From NCBI GenBank assembly GCA_945863875.1, contig CAMBBS010000036.1, positions 1 through 44,490 of the forward strand: a DNA stretch of 44,490 nucleotides. Direction: 5' to 3'. How positions within the stretch are numbered: the first letter of the stretch is position 1; each line of letters starts with the position of its first letter. Both the position numbers and the translations under genes were made by a program. The notes beneath the pieces were generated by a model. It saw only the letters and a program-made list of their open reading frames with translations. It did no database searches and had not been told where the DNA came from. Below are positions 1 through 7,235 of the stretch, in pieces. Origin of the DNA: Desulfopila aestuarii DSM 18488 (lineage in GTDB: Bacteria > Desulfobacterota > Desulfobulbia > Desulfobulbales > Desulfocapsaceae).

Positions 1-83
1 GGAAGTGTCACTCGCAGGTGGCGACGACAAAGAAGTAGCTAAAGAAGAGGCAAGGGTATGTTCCATGCCCCCTTTATACACGA

Positions 84-824
84 TTAAGTTTGATGTGTCC
101 CATCCTTTTTTTGATAATTTTGAAGGGCGGGGTTAACCGAATATTTACCCCTTGCCAGAGCCATGTCCTCAATTGCACGTGCAATCCACCCATTGCCGTC
201 TTCAAATGGGTGAATAGTGACAAACCATAAATGGACAATACCTGCTTTAAGCACAGGGTCAAGCTTCATCTCAGTTTCAAACCATGAGAGAAATTTCGTC
301 ATTTCCGCATCAAGCCTGGCTGCTTCTGGAGCTTCATAATGCACCGTTTCATGCCCTATTGGGCCAGACACAACTTGCATCGGGCCCGCTTCTGCTGGTC
401 GCCAAGCACCAACGGTAATGCGGTGCATACCGCTTCGACCTGTCGGAAGCAAAGCCGCATGCCAGTCAAACAAGCGTTCCGCAGTCAAAGCCTGATCGAA
501 GTTTTGCGTCGCATCCAGCATCATCTCAACAATGCCCTCAACATCGCGACCGACAGGCCTATCGTTTTGTAGAGGAATACCTAATCTTCGCGCAATGGAA
601 GATCGGACTTCATCAGTATCTAGTCTTTCGCCCTCTATGGCCGACGATGTCACAACATCAGTTGTGAGGATATTCAGGTTGGCCTCCCGCCGGACCGGGA
701 AACCTAACGCCTCCATTTTACCCAGTAAGCGTCCCTGCCGGTGACGGGCCTCGGCAAGCAACGACGCAAGGGCTTTGTCGTCCCAGACGAAATCTGGCCA
801 TTCTTTCTTTTCATAAATCCACAT
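84..824 (-). pseudogene. Truncated Fic-family AMP-transferase-like protein (DUF4172 type)
   Basis: Fic proteins transfer AMP (or other phosphate-containing groups) to hydroxyl side chains of target proteins. The reading frame has an N-terminal DUF4172-like segment, a class II inhibitory motif (TSSAIEGE) and a Fic core HPFEDGNG. The core arginine that follows in active enzymes is tryptophan here (HPFEDGNGW), which should cripple nucleotide handling. Family members run to roughly 370 residues. This one stops at about 246, right after the Fic helix (ALAR), and ends in unrelated sequence from about position 155 downward, so the C-terminal third is lost. I chose the ATG at 824 because GGGGA lies 6 nt before it; an in-frame ATG at 842 also exists. 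Probably a non-functional remnant. Confidence 0.75.
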
Positions 825-843
825 GCATAATCCCCGTATCATA

Positions 844-908
844 TGCGGTGATTATAGCGACTAATTGCAACAATGGAAATTGAAAACCGCAAATTATGCG
901 GTGAATAT
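844..908. repeat. Pair of 14-bp direct repeats around the fic promoter
   Basis: TATGCGGTGATTAT (844-857) and TATGCGGTGAATAT (895-908) match at 13 of 14 positions. The first copy overlaps the -10 box of the fic promoter, so the pair could be operator sites. The rest of the gap up to 1273 shows no convincing gene. Confidence 0.4.
851..879 (-). promoter_or_regulatory. Putative promoter of the truncated fic gene
   Basis: On the minus strand a perfect -10 box TATAAT (856-851) is preceded by TTTCCA (879-874, 4 of 6 matches to the -35 consensus) with a 17-nt spacer. It lies about 30 nt upstream of the fic ATG at 824. Confidence 0.5.
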
Positions 909-1273
909 TGGCCTTAACCGCCGCAGATGGTCTCCATTCAGGAGAACGACGGGACGTGTTGACATCACTATATCGTGCATCCGAAGACTAGGGTTCGTGT
1001 TGCCAATGTTAAGCGGTAAATCAAGCGGCTGAGTTGAGATGTTTCCTAAACACACCGCTGGTCGTAGGTGCGGAGAAGGTAACATTTTAAGGAGAGGTAC
1101 AGAAAACTTGGCCACTTGCAGTGGTCTTGTTTTTGAACTTATTTTACCGCCCAAAATAACATTTTTCGGTTTAGTATAGAATGTCAAGCATTCGACAGAA
1201 GGAATTATCTTGCCTAATGTATAGAAAAAGAAGTAAAATCAAAATGTTATTTCTTGTCGCTTGAGAGGGAGAA

Positions 1274-1603
1274 TCATCCTTGTTTTCGGGGTGGTCGAGT
1301 TGGAAGTTCTTCTCTTTTCTTCATTTGGTCGAGGAGCCACTCAGGATGTTCCGAGGCAAGAGTCAAGAGAACCCGAGCAGGTCCTTCTGGTTTTCGTCTT
1401 CCTTGCTCCCAATTTCGTAACGTTCCTACACTGATCCCGACAAGGGTCGCAAATTTATCCTGAGAGAGGCCAAACCGTTCACGTAGTAAACGGACTTCAG
1501 TTTCAGGGAACTGAAAAGTTCGCGATGAGGTCATGGTGCCTTTTGTGATCTCCGCACCTTGCTTGACGCTTTCCAATAATTCCTGAAATAATTTATTCTC
1601 CAT
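1274..1603 (-). CDS. NadS-family XRE antitoxin / transcriptional repressor
   Basis: This 109-residue protein carries a helix-turn-helix of the Cro/C1 (XRE) type in its middle (RLLRERFGLSQDKFATLVG followed by SVGTLRNWEQGRRKP), the usual arrangement of NadS/HigA-like antitoxins encoded behind RelE-type toxins. The start is ATG 1603, because GGAGGAAG sits 6-9 nt upstream; a longer start at 1621 lacks such a site. It lies directly after, and overlaps, the toxin gene on the same strand, so the two would be co-transcribed. Such antitoxins bind the toxin and repress their own promoter; that role here is inferred from the family. Confidence 0.85.
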   Translation of the reverse strand: MENKLFQELLESVKQGAEITKGTMTSSRTFQFPETEVRLLRERFGLSQDKFATLVGISVGTLRNWEQGRRKPEGPARVLLTLASEHPEWLLDQMKKREELPTRPPRKQG

Positions 1604-1914
1604 GATATTCTTCCTCCACAATTTTTTTTAAGCTGCTCAAGCTGGGTTTCCGTGAGATTCCCCTGTACATTCTTAGGATAGACAAACAGGAGTAAAATTC
1701 TGCCTTGTGTAAACCAATAATAAATAACTCTCAGGCCTCCACGCTTACCCCGGCCCTCTGTTGACCATCTCAGTTTTCGGAGACCCCCACTTCCAGGTAT
1801 CACCTTTCCAGCATCAGGACGTTCTACCAGAGACAATTGAAACAGTCGGTATTCATCTTCTGACAGGGCAGAGGTGATCTGTTTGGTGAATATGGGAGTT
1901 TCGATAATGATCAT
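1531..1914 (-). CDS. RelE/ParE-family toxin with frameshifted C-terminus
   Basis: The first 100 or so residues are typical of HigB/RelE-like mRNA interferases partnered with NadS antitoxins, including the conserved stretch WSTEGRGKRGGLRVIYYW and the strand RILLLFVYPKN. The start is ATG 1914 (an in-frame ATG at 1926 is less family-like). The frame then meets a run of eight A residues (minus strand, plus-strand T run 1622-1629). As written, the protein changes to an unusual tail and runs on to 1531, deep inside the antitoxin gene. With seven A it would end as KKIVEEEYHGE and stop at 1593, overlapping the antitoxin start by 11 nt, as is normal for this family. Either a sequencing error, a phase-variable or slippage site, or a real lesion. 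Confidence 0.8.
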   Translation of the reverse strand: MIIIETPIFTKQITSALSEDEYRLFQLSLVERPDAGKVIPGSGGLRKLRWSTEGRGKRGGLRVIYYWFTQGRILLLFVYPKNVQGNLTETQLEQLKKNCGGRISWRINYFRNYWKASSKVRRSQKAP

Positions 1915-2364
1915 ATTAAAATGCATACGTCATTGACGCAGTAATGTCAATTTTACTTTTGGAAAATTGCGGGCCACCAAAATCCCACTTCGTTACCCCA
2001 TTTAAGGGTCTGCCCCAAATCGGCTGGCCCTTGACTGAGATTATCTTGAACGGCAAATGAAGGTTTTCACAGAAGGAGATGTTCACTGGCATGCCTAAGT
2101 CGGGGAGGATATATGAGAATTTACATTATTCCTAAGAGCCCTGCGAGCAAAGTGGGGTATTTCTAAGGCAAAACACTCTAAAGAGTTGCTCCATTTTGAA
2201 CCGGCCGAATGTAAGATAGTACTTTCGTGTCAATTGTTAAGATTAGCAGCAGGGAGTGCACCACATTGGTATTCGATCTTTAGCTGATATTTACATCTAC
2301 TGTTAGTTGCGACAACCATATGCCTTGACACTAAACGATAAGTAAAGGTTTGCTTTACTTTTCA

Positions 2365-2391
2365 GGCCGGGAAAGTACCCGGCCTTTTTTT
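2365..2391 (+). terminator. Rho-independent terminator
   Basis: A perfect 7-bp stem GGCCGGG/CCCGGCC with a 6-nt loop is followed by seven T. A second weak hairpin (AAGTAAA/TTTACTT, 2340-2360) lies just before it. No gene on this strand ends here. The gap 1927-2539 otherwise holds only very short frames, for example a 17-codon frame near 2114 with a good GGGGAGG, so the terminator may belong to a small RNA or a deleted gene. Confidence 0.7.
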
Positions 2392-2539
2392 GAAAAAAAC
2401 AGTAAATAAATGTGGTAAAATATTCTAAGTAAATTAACGATTACTTTTAACGGATTTCTTTACTCTGCATAAAGAGACCTGGATCATGTCCGAGAAAACC
2501 ACGGCGCCAGCTTCCGGCACACCGGCAAAGGAGGAAAGA

Positions 2540-2758
2540 ATGAGATTCGAATCAAACATATCATTTGTACGTCATCGCGTGACAGTGGATAGAGAGTTTT
2601 ACCCGGAACGCAAAACAGAGCGGACCCTGCTCTTTGTCGAACCGTGGGCCATCGATATTTATCCGGCCGACTGGGATGCATTTTCTTGCAGTGTGCTTGA
2701 TTATAACCGGCCTGTGGAAAAACAGGAATTCAAGAAGTGGGTCTTGGAGGGTAAATGA
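2540..2758 (+). CDS. Small protein of unknown function, first gene of a recombinase cassette
   Basis: A 72-residue hypothetical protein. I prefer ATG 2540, which has AAAGGAGGAAAG directly upstream, over ATG 2486, which has no clear ribosome site. Its TGA overlaps the ATG of the recombinase gene (ATGA, 2755-2758), so translation is coupled. The sequence is basic at the N-terminus, has a WAID-YPADWDAF stretch and a charged end, with no motif I recognise. It could be a regulator or partner of the recombinase. Confidence 0.65.
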   Translation: MRFESNISFVRHRVTVDREFYPERKTERTLLFVEPWAIDIYPADWDAFSCSVLDYNRPVEKQEFKKWVLEGK

Positions 2759-3312
2759 AAATTGGCTATGCCAGGGCAGGCCCCCTCGATCAAAATTCAG
2801 AGTTGCAGCTTGACGCCTTGAAGAATGCCGGATGCGAAAAAATCTTCCAGGATAAGATCAGCTGCGCCAAAGCTGATCGGCCAGGTCTTACCGAAGCCTT
2901 GGCTTATGTCCGGACAGGTGACAGCCTCGTTGTCTGGCGGCTGGATCGGCTTGGCCGATCGCTCAAGCATCTGATTGAAGTGGTCGAAGAAATGGAGGGG
3001 CGGGGCGTGGGCTTCATCAGTCTGCAGGAAGGGTTCGACACAACGACAAGCAGCGGCAAGCTTATTTTTCAAATCTTCGGCGCTTTGGCCGAATTCGAGA
3101 AAAATTTGATCCGCGAACGAACAAACGCCGGTCTTGCAGCAGCACGAGCAAGAGGCCGGAAGGGTGGAAGAAAGGAAAAATTGACCCCGCAACAGATTGG
3201 GACAATGCGAAAGATGTCATCCGGCCGGCAACATACGGTTGCCGAAATTTGCCGGGTTATGGCGATCACCAAGCCGACGTACTATAGATATTTGGAGAAA
3301 AACAATGAATAG
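2755..3312 (+). CDS. Serine recombinase (resolvase/invertase family) lacking the catalytic serine
   Basis: This 185-residue protein has the full resolvase/invertase architecture: N-terminal catalytic domain, the arginine-rich motif WRLDRLGRS (62-69), the long E helix with LAEFEKNLIRERT, and a C-terminal helix-turn-helix of Hin type (about 141-185). Active enzymes begin GYARVSTxDQ, with the serine attacking DNA. Here the block reads GYARAGPLDQ, so residue 9 is glycine, from three adjacent codon changes (GCA GGC CCC). The protein should bind DNA but not cut it. It overlaps the upstream small gene by 4 nt and the downstream exonuclease remnant by 8 nt. Confidence 0.9.
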   Translation: MKIGYARAGPLDQNSELQLDALKNAGCEKIFQDKISCAKADRPGLTEALAYVRTGDSLVVWRLDRLGRSLKHLIEVVEEMEGRGVGFISLQEGFDTTTSSGKLIFQIFGALAEFEKNLIRERTNAGLAAARARGRKGGRKEKLTPQQIGTMRKMSSGRQHTVAEICRVMAITKPTYYRYLEKNNE

Positions 3313-3834
3313 TCTCGAGCTGTGCCGCACCTGGTTAAAGCATAAGGTCTATTTTCTCGATACCGAAACCACCGGCCTCGACGAGAAAGCGGAGCTTGTC
3401 GAAATCGCCGTTATCAATTGCGAGGGATGATACCCGGTCTTCGAATCGTTGATCCGGCCAGTGTGCCAATCACCCCCAAACTGACGGCGCTTCACGGCAT
3501 CAGTAACGCCATGGTCGCCGAGGCTCCGCAATTTTGGGAGATACATGAGCAATTGAGCACGGAACTTACCGGCAAGGTGCTTATCGCCTACAGCGCTGAA
3601 TATGATGCCCGCATGATCCGGCAAACATGCGAACTCTACAAGCTGCCACCGCTTGCCGCAGAATGGCTGTGTGCAATGAAAATGTACCAAGAGCATACCG
3701 GGAATACACACCGCATTTCTTTGGCCGACGCCGCCGCACAGTGCCGGGTTTAAAACAAAAAAGCACACCGTGCCCGGAACGATGCCGAGACTGTCTGGGG
3801 TATTGTGCAAACTGTGGCGGGGTACTGGCGATGA
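3305..3834 (+). pseudogene. Broken DnaQ-like 3'-5' exonuclease
   Basis: All three exonuclease motifs of the DnaQ/DEDDh superfamily are readable but in a damaged frame. Exo I is FLDTETTGLD, near 3353. Exo II is the stretch AYSAEYDARM, near 3590. Exo III is HRARNDAE (H-x4-D), near 3766. There are three lesions: an in-frame TGA at 3428-3430, a frame change between about 3465 and 3475 (after the segment reading FESLIRP), and a TAA at 3751-3753. The original start is ATG 3305, inside the end of the recombinase gene. The original stop, TGA 3832-3834, overlaps the next gene by 4 nt. In life it would have degraded DNA 3' ends or acted in mobile-element maintenance. Confidence 0.8.
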
Positions 3835-4733
3835 AGGAATGGCTACAAATCGACCAGAGCTTCAAGCCATGCTCGGCTGACGTCGGGGACGAACTGTTTC
3901 CGAACGGCATTTTTGAATTTAACATTACGAAGATACAGGAATACATCCGAGACAATGCGGAGATCTTCACCATTACGGAAGCGGCGATAAAGGACTTTTC
4001 CTGGGAGCTTTCATCGCTTGATGAGGCGTATGTCGATTCCGCCGACATTACCAAGCCGGTAATACTGCCGGAAATTACACCGGACAGATGCAATTTGATC
4101 GATGGCCACCACCGGATGGAAAAGGCCCGGCGCTTGGGGGTGCAAATCTTGCCGGCCTACAAGCTAGCCATGCCCCAGCATATCAAGTTTTTGACCAGCA
4201 AGAGCGCCTATGAAGCCTACGTTGGGTACTGGAACGACAAAATCCAATTCATGAATGGCCAAACCGGCAAAAACATCATTGCCGAGCTGATCGCAGCAGA
4301 TGATTTATGGAGGAAATGGCAAAAAATTGATCTGCTCTACACTCTTGGGTTTCCTCCCGCAGTAAGGCAAAATATTTGTAGAAGGTACTGGCAGGAACAA
4401 GAATTTATAACATTGGCGGAAGTCTTCGAAATCATCATTTCCAGGGAGAAAGACCCCCGGCCCGGATACCTGATCAGTAAAATGCTCGATTGCCTTTGCG
4501 TGGGGAGAATCGCTTTTTTTAAAGCTGTAGAGCACATATCACAACTTGATCTCGGCAAACGGTGCAACCTCGCATGGAAGAGGAGATACAAGAAATTTGC
4601 AGAAGCGCATAGAGCAAAGGGCAGTAGTGCACAGTGCTGGTCTTTTCCACTTACAGAAGCAGACAACATGAAGGCCAAATTCCGTAACGGGAGCGCATAC
4701 ACCCCTCGCCGCCGCAAAAAACGAACCCTATAA
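3831..4733 (+). CDS. ParB/sulfiredoxin-fold protein with unknown C-terminal domain
   Basis: A 300-residue protein starting at ATG 3831, in a 4-nt ATGA overlap with the end of the exonuclease remnant; the open frame extends further upstream only through the dead exonuclease. The N-terminal half (to about 150) has the ParB nuclease-like signature: PVILPEI, then LIDGHHRMEKARRLG, then an Ile/Leu-rich strand. The arrangement G-H-H-R is the nucleotide-binding core of ParB/Srx folds. The C-terminal half is helix-rich, ends in a strongly basic tail (RRRKKRTL), and I do not recognise it. As the last intact gene of the recombinase cassette it may be a plasmid- or phage-like DNA-binding protein. Confidence 0.7.
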   Translation: MKEWLQIDQSFKPCSADVGDELFPNGIFEFNITKIQEYIRDNAEIFTITEAAIKDFSWELSSLDEAYVDSADITKPVILPEITPDRCNLIDGHHRMEKARRLGVQILPAYKLAMPQHIKFLTSKSAYEAYVGYWNDKIQFMNGQTGKNIIAELIAADDLWRKWQKIDLLYTLGFPPAVRQNICRRYWQEQEFITLAEVFEIIISREKDPRPGYLISKMLDCLCVGRIAFFKAVEHISQLDLGKRCNLAWKRRYKKFAEAHRAKGSSAQCWSFPLTEADNMKAKFRNGSAYTPRRRKKRTL

Positions 4734-4817
4734 AATAACCGCTGAGCCAGGGAGACGGTGGAAACACTTGGCAGCATGGAGGTACCTCGTTGATTTTTCA
4801 ATTTATTTTACTATTTT

Positions 4818-4852
4818 GTACGCAATAACACAATGTCTTGTGCGTACTTTTT
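4818..4852 (+). terminator. Probable terminator of the recombinase cassette
   Basis: GTACGCA (4818-4824) pairs with TGCGTAC (4841-4847) and is followed by five T. It lies 85 nt after the stop of the ParB-like gene. Confidence 0.5.
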
Positions 4853-4905
4853 GACAGAAAATAAAATATAACTTGTTGTTTTAAAATAGCAAAGTCGCAC
4901 AAGAG

Positions 4906-5107
4906 GTGCAAAAACCTGACAGAGAACCCCAGCTTCCCATGGAGGACGGGCGGGGGGCCGTTGTTGTCATTCCGCGCGTTGTTTGCGCGGCACTTCTATT
5001 TGAGCGGAAGCACTGCCCGGCAACCGGTGCAAAACCCGACAGTGCAACCCCCAAAACCGGGCGTATTTTCCGGATCGCCCCGCCTATGCCCGGTTGGTTT
5101 TGGGGGT
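4906..5107. repeat. Dyad-rich block with direct repeats in a gene-free gap
   Basis: Near-identical direct repeats GTGCAAAAACCTGACAG (4906-4922) and GTGCAAAACCCGACAG (5027-5042) bracket a 6-bp hairpin CCGCGC/GCGCGG (4972-4990). A larger imperfect inverted repeat follows: ACCCCCAAAACCGGGC at 5047-5062 against 5088-5107, the second arm carrying a 4-nt insertion. Reading frames over this block look like artefacts of its base composition. The gap 4734-5451 holds no convincing gene; the block could be a mobile-element end, a recombination site or a structured RNA. Confidence 0.45.
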
Positions 5108-5352
5108 AGTGCTGTCGATGGAAATTTTCAGGATTTGTCTTCTGCAGTGCGGCTTCGGTTAACCATGCGCTTATCTTGCCGCGATGAGTCACGGGGTTTT
5201 AATCTTGATTAAGGCCGGTGGCCCGCAAGCTAGCTTAAATGCTCGGTGTACAATTCTACCAATTTCGAAAGGGTCCAAAAATGTCACTATCAGATTGCGA
5301 TGGATTGAAAAATAGGACATTTTGATCGTTCATTTTTTTGTCCAATGTTTAT

Positions 5353-5367
5353 CTGTCATCATGACAG
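5353..5367. promoter_or_regulatory. Perfect palindrome, possible operator
   Basis: CTGTCAT-C-ATGACAG is a perfect 7-bp inverted repeat about 50 nt upstream of the promoter of the following toxin-antitoxin pair. Operator function is an inference. Confidence 0.35.
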
Positions 5368-5417
5368 CTAAGTATTTGATGTTTAACCGGCCATCACAAT
5401 CTGTCTTGAGAATTGTC

Positions 5418-5445
5418 TTGACATTGTCTGGCAATTTTCTAGACT
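5418..5445 (+). promoter_or_regulatory. Promoter of the DUF1778/GNAT toxin-antitoxin operon
   Basis: Consensus -35 TTGACA (5418-5423), 16-nt spacer, -10 TAGACT (5440-5445). The antitoxin ATG at 5452 falls where transcription would start, and no ribosome site is visible before it, so the mRNA may be leaderless. The box lies among repeated ATTGTCT units and a GTCT...AGAC dyad, suitable for autorepression by the ribbon-helix-helix antitoxin. Confidence 0.6.
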
Positions 5446-5451
5446 AATACT

Positions 5452-5739
5452 ATGACTACTCCACGAACCAACAGAACAGAAAAGCTTGATCTGCGGCTTA
5501 GCCCGTCTGCTAAACAAACCTTGCAAGCAGCGGCCAAAGCAGCGCGTAAATCAGTGAGCGAATTCGTTCTTGATACAGCGCTGAGCGAGGCCGAGGAGCG
5601 GCTGGCGGATCGGACTGTCTTTACGCTCGATGCCGAACGTTGGGCCACTTTCGTTAATGCGCTCGACGCGCCGCCTCGCCGTCACCCCCGTCTTGAACGA
5701 TTGTTTCGCGAACCATCTGTCTTTGACCCCAAACCGTGA
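5452..5739 (+). CDS. DUF1778 antitoxin (TacA/AtaR-like)
   Basis: This 95-residue protein has the ribbon-helix-helix N-terminus of DUF1778 antitoxins (KLDLRLSPSAKQTLQAAAKAARKSVSEFVL). The C-terminal tail matches the segment that wraps the GNAT toxin (PPRRHPRLERLFREPSVFD). It should neutralise the acetyltransferase encoded next and repress the shared promoter. Its TGA overlaps the GTG start of the toxin gene by 3 nt. Confidence 0.88.
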   Translation: MTTPRTNRTEKLDLRLSPSAKQTLQAAAKAARKSVSEFVLDTALSEAEERLADRTVFTLDAERWATFVNALDAPPRRHPRLERLFREPSVFDPKP

Positions 5740-6239
5740 CAAATCCTTTGCACATAGAAAAGTTGCAACGAAAGCATGCGGTCGAAGAATTTACCTGTGG
5801 TCAGCCTGAACTTGATCGGTTTCTCATTCGCCATGCGCTGCAAGCGCAGCAAATGAACTCATCGCAAACCTACGTTGGCTTAAGCGACCAGACGATAATT
5901 GGGTACTACACAATTATAGCCGGCGAAGCCCGACACACTGACGCGCCGGAGCGCGTGGTTAAGGGAATGCCACGTCATCCGATACCGCTTCTCGTTCTGG
6001 CACGTCTTACTGTGCACAACAACTGGCAAGGCCGTAGTTTCGGTGCCGGACTGCTTTTAGATGCTTTAGGACGTACGTTGCAAGTTGCCGATATTATCGG
6101 GGTGCATGCGCTCGCCGTTCATGCAAAAGACTCTTCGGCGACGGCGTTCTACCGGCACTTCGGATTTGTACCCTCCCCGACAGACAACCGTCACCTTTTC
6201 ATGCTCATCAAAGATATTCGTGCAGCATCGGACAAGTAA
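5736..6239 (+). CDS. GNAT-family toxin (TacT/AtaT-like tRNA acetyltransferase)
   Basis: This 167-residue acetyltransferase starts at GTG 5736 within the antitoxin stop. Members of this toxin family acetylate the amino group of charged tRNAs and block translation. Family marks visible are the N-terminal FTCGQPELDRFL, the acetyl-CoA loop QGRSFGAGLL with the preceding strand LARLTVH, and the catalytic tyrosine region ATAFYRHFGF. The gene looks complete and intact, in contrast to the many broken neighbours. The exact tRNA target cannot be read from the sequence. Confidence 0.88.
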   Translation: MTNPLHIEKLQRKHAVEEFTCGQPELDRFLIRHALQAQQMNSSQTYVGLSDQTIIGYYTIIAGEARHTDAPERVVKGMPRHPIPLLVLARLTVHNNWQGRSFGAGLLLDALGRTLQVADIIGVHALAVHAKDSSATAFYRHFGFVPSPTDNRHLFMLIKDIRAASDK

Positions 6240-6472
6240 GGCCACCCAGGCCGAGTAGGCAAAAAAAATTCATCCTGTCTGTTGTTTGACAGTCGATGTG
6301 AAACAGCAATATTTCAAGATTGCCAGATCGAACCTCAGCCAAGCCGGCATGTCCTCAACTTGACACTTCTTCTGAATCTTCTTCCAGATGAGCCTTGAAC
6401 CTTATTCTCGATTAATGTGGGCTCAGATTGGTCATTATTGCGGGTCCGGGCGTGTGTTACTACCGATTTAAA

Positions 6473-6507
6473 ATGGACCCACCTGGCCGCTATTTTATGG
6501 ACCCACC
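6473..6507. mobile_element. Possible IS21-like terminal repeats (remnant end)
   Basis: ATGGACCCACC occurs at 6473-6483 and again at 6497-6507, a 24-bp period. Short tandem direct repeats of the type TGGGTCCA are usual at the ends of IS21-family elements. No istA or istB gene is present here, so at most this is a solo end. Family assignment is from pattern memory. Confidence 0.35.
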
Positions 6508-6669
6508 CTTGATCGACGAAAAAGTGCCCGCCCACCTCCTCTATGGTAAAAATATTTTTTTATTTCAAAAGCTGTTTGCCCGCTGGCACTGAAGGTTTGA
6601 AAGACAAAATGATTGCCACGCAGCATCAAATAAATAAAGACCAGGCGTGTCAGAAGCAGGAGGTGAAAA

Positions 6670-6801
6670 ATGAGTACACCGTTAAGTATTAGATTGAGTG
6701 ACGAAGTAAAGGAAGATTCCTTCACCACGTCATTACAACGACCCTCAATTGGAACAAAATTGGAACAAATCAATTTCTTTAACATACAATATATTTTATA
6801 A
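6670..6801 (+). pseudogene. Truncated ribbon-helix-helix antitoxin
   Basis: A strong ribosome site (AGGAGGTGAAAA) precedes ATG 6670. The first 15 residues (MSTPLSIRLSDEVKE) are the standard start of RelB/CopG-like antitoxins. After this the family sequence is lost and an unrelated 28-residue tail runs to the stop. The break lies just upstream of a tRNA fragment, as expected for a gene cut at an element junction. Confidence 0.6.
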
Positions 6802-6824
6802 ACAGATAGTTAAAACACCATAAG

Positions 6825-6876
6825 CACTGGACTTCGAATCCGGGTGTCGTCAGGTCGAATCGGGCCGGGTGTACCA
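6825..6876 (+). other. 3' part of a tRNA gene (anticodon arm to CCA), attachment-site-like
   Basis: Readable parts are an anticodon stem CTGGA/TCCGG with loop CTTCGAA (anticodon TCG, which would be tRNA-Arg), a 5-nt variable loop, a T-arm with loop GTCGAAT and one A-G mismatch, and a 3' acceptor strand CGGGTGT, A, then encoded CCA ending at 6876. The 5' half (acceptor and D arm) is absent. A 3' tRNA fragment followed by a terminator is what integrase-mediated insertion leaves at the far end of an island. Confidence 0.55.
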
Positions 6877-6884
6877 AATATGTC

Positions 6885-6925
6885 AAGCACTTAGCTCATC
6901 TTGAGCCAGGTGCTTTTCTTTTTTT
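6885..6925 (+). terminator. Rho-independent terminator behind the tRNA fragment
   Basis: AAGCACTT-AGCTC pairs with GAGC-C-AGGTGCTT around a 5-nt loop with one mismatch, followed by TTTTCTTTTTTT. Its position 9 nt after the CCA suggests it is the native terminator of the duplicated tRNA 3' end. Confidence 0.75.
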
Positions 6926-7235
6926 GGGGTTTTTGGCCCGCCCCTGTCCCGCCTTAATTATTTTATGTCATATAAAAGACCTTCAAAATTTTTTCCGGTA
7001 TCGCCTTGCATGGTTTGATTTCCGGAAACTAAATCGTACATCCTCGCTTTGATGTTTTACATTTAGCTTCCACCATTGATGTACGCTACTCCCCTACGCC
7101 TTTTTAGGCGTCGGTATTTTAATTCTCCCCATGTAAGAATTTCCCCATCGGGACTTTCTCTCGAATAAGTTTCCGGAAACGTTTTCCGACTGGACATAAA
7201 AAAATGTTTTTCAGTCATTTGTTCATACAAAAAAG

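Noticed and set aside
894-1187. Minus-strand 97-codon frame in the fic-nadS gap
   Set aside because: No ribosome site, no family-like motif, and irregular composition; it overlaps the repeat pair of the fic promoter.
4906-5107. Integron attC site or CRISPR array
   Set aside because: Only two repeat copies exist, spacing is irregular, and the conserved attC core boxes are not present; no cas or intI gene is nearby.
4881-5212. Several overlapping frames on both strands
   Set aside because: They come from the repeated, GC-rich dyad block; they have no ribosome sites and share the repeat sequence.
6825-6876. Intact tRNA gene or tmRNA 3' end
   Set aside because: There is no 5' acceptor strand or D arm upstream, and the T-arm has a mismatch and an altered loop.
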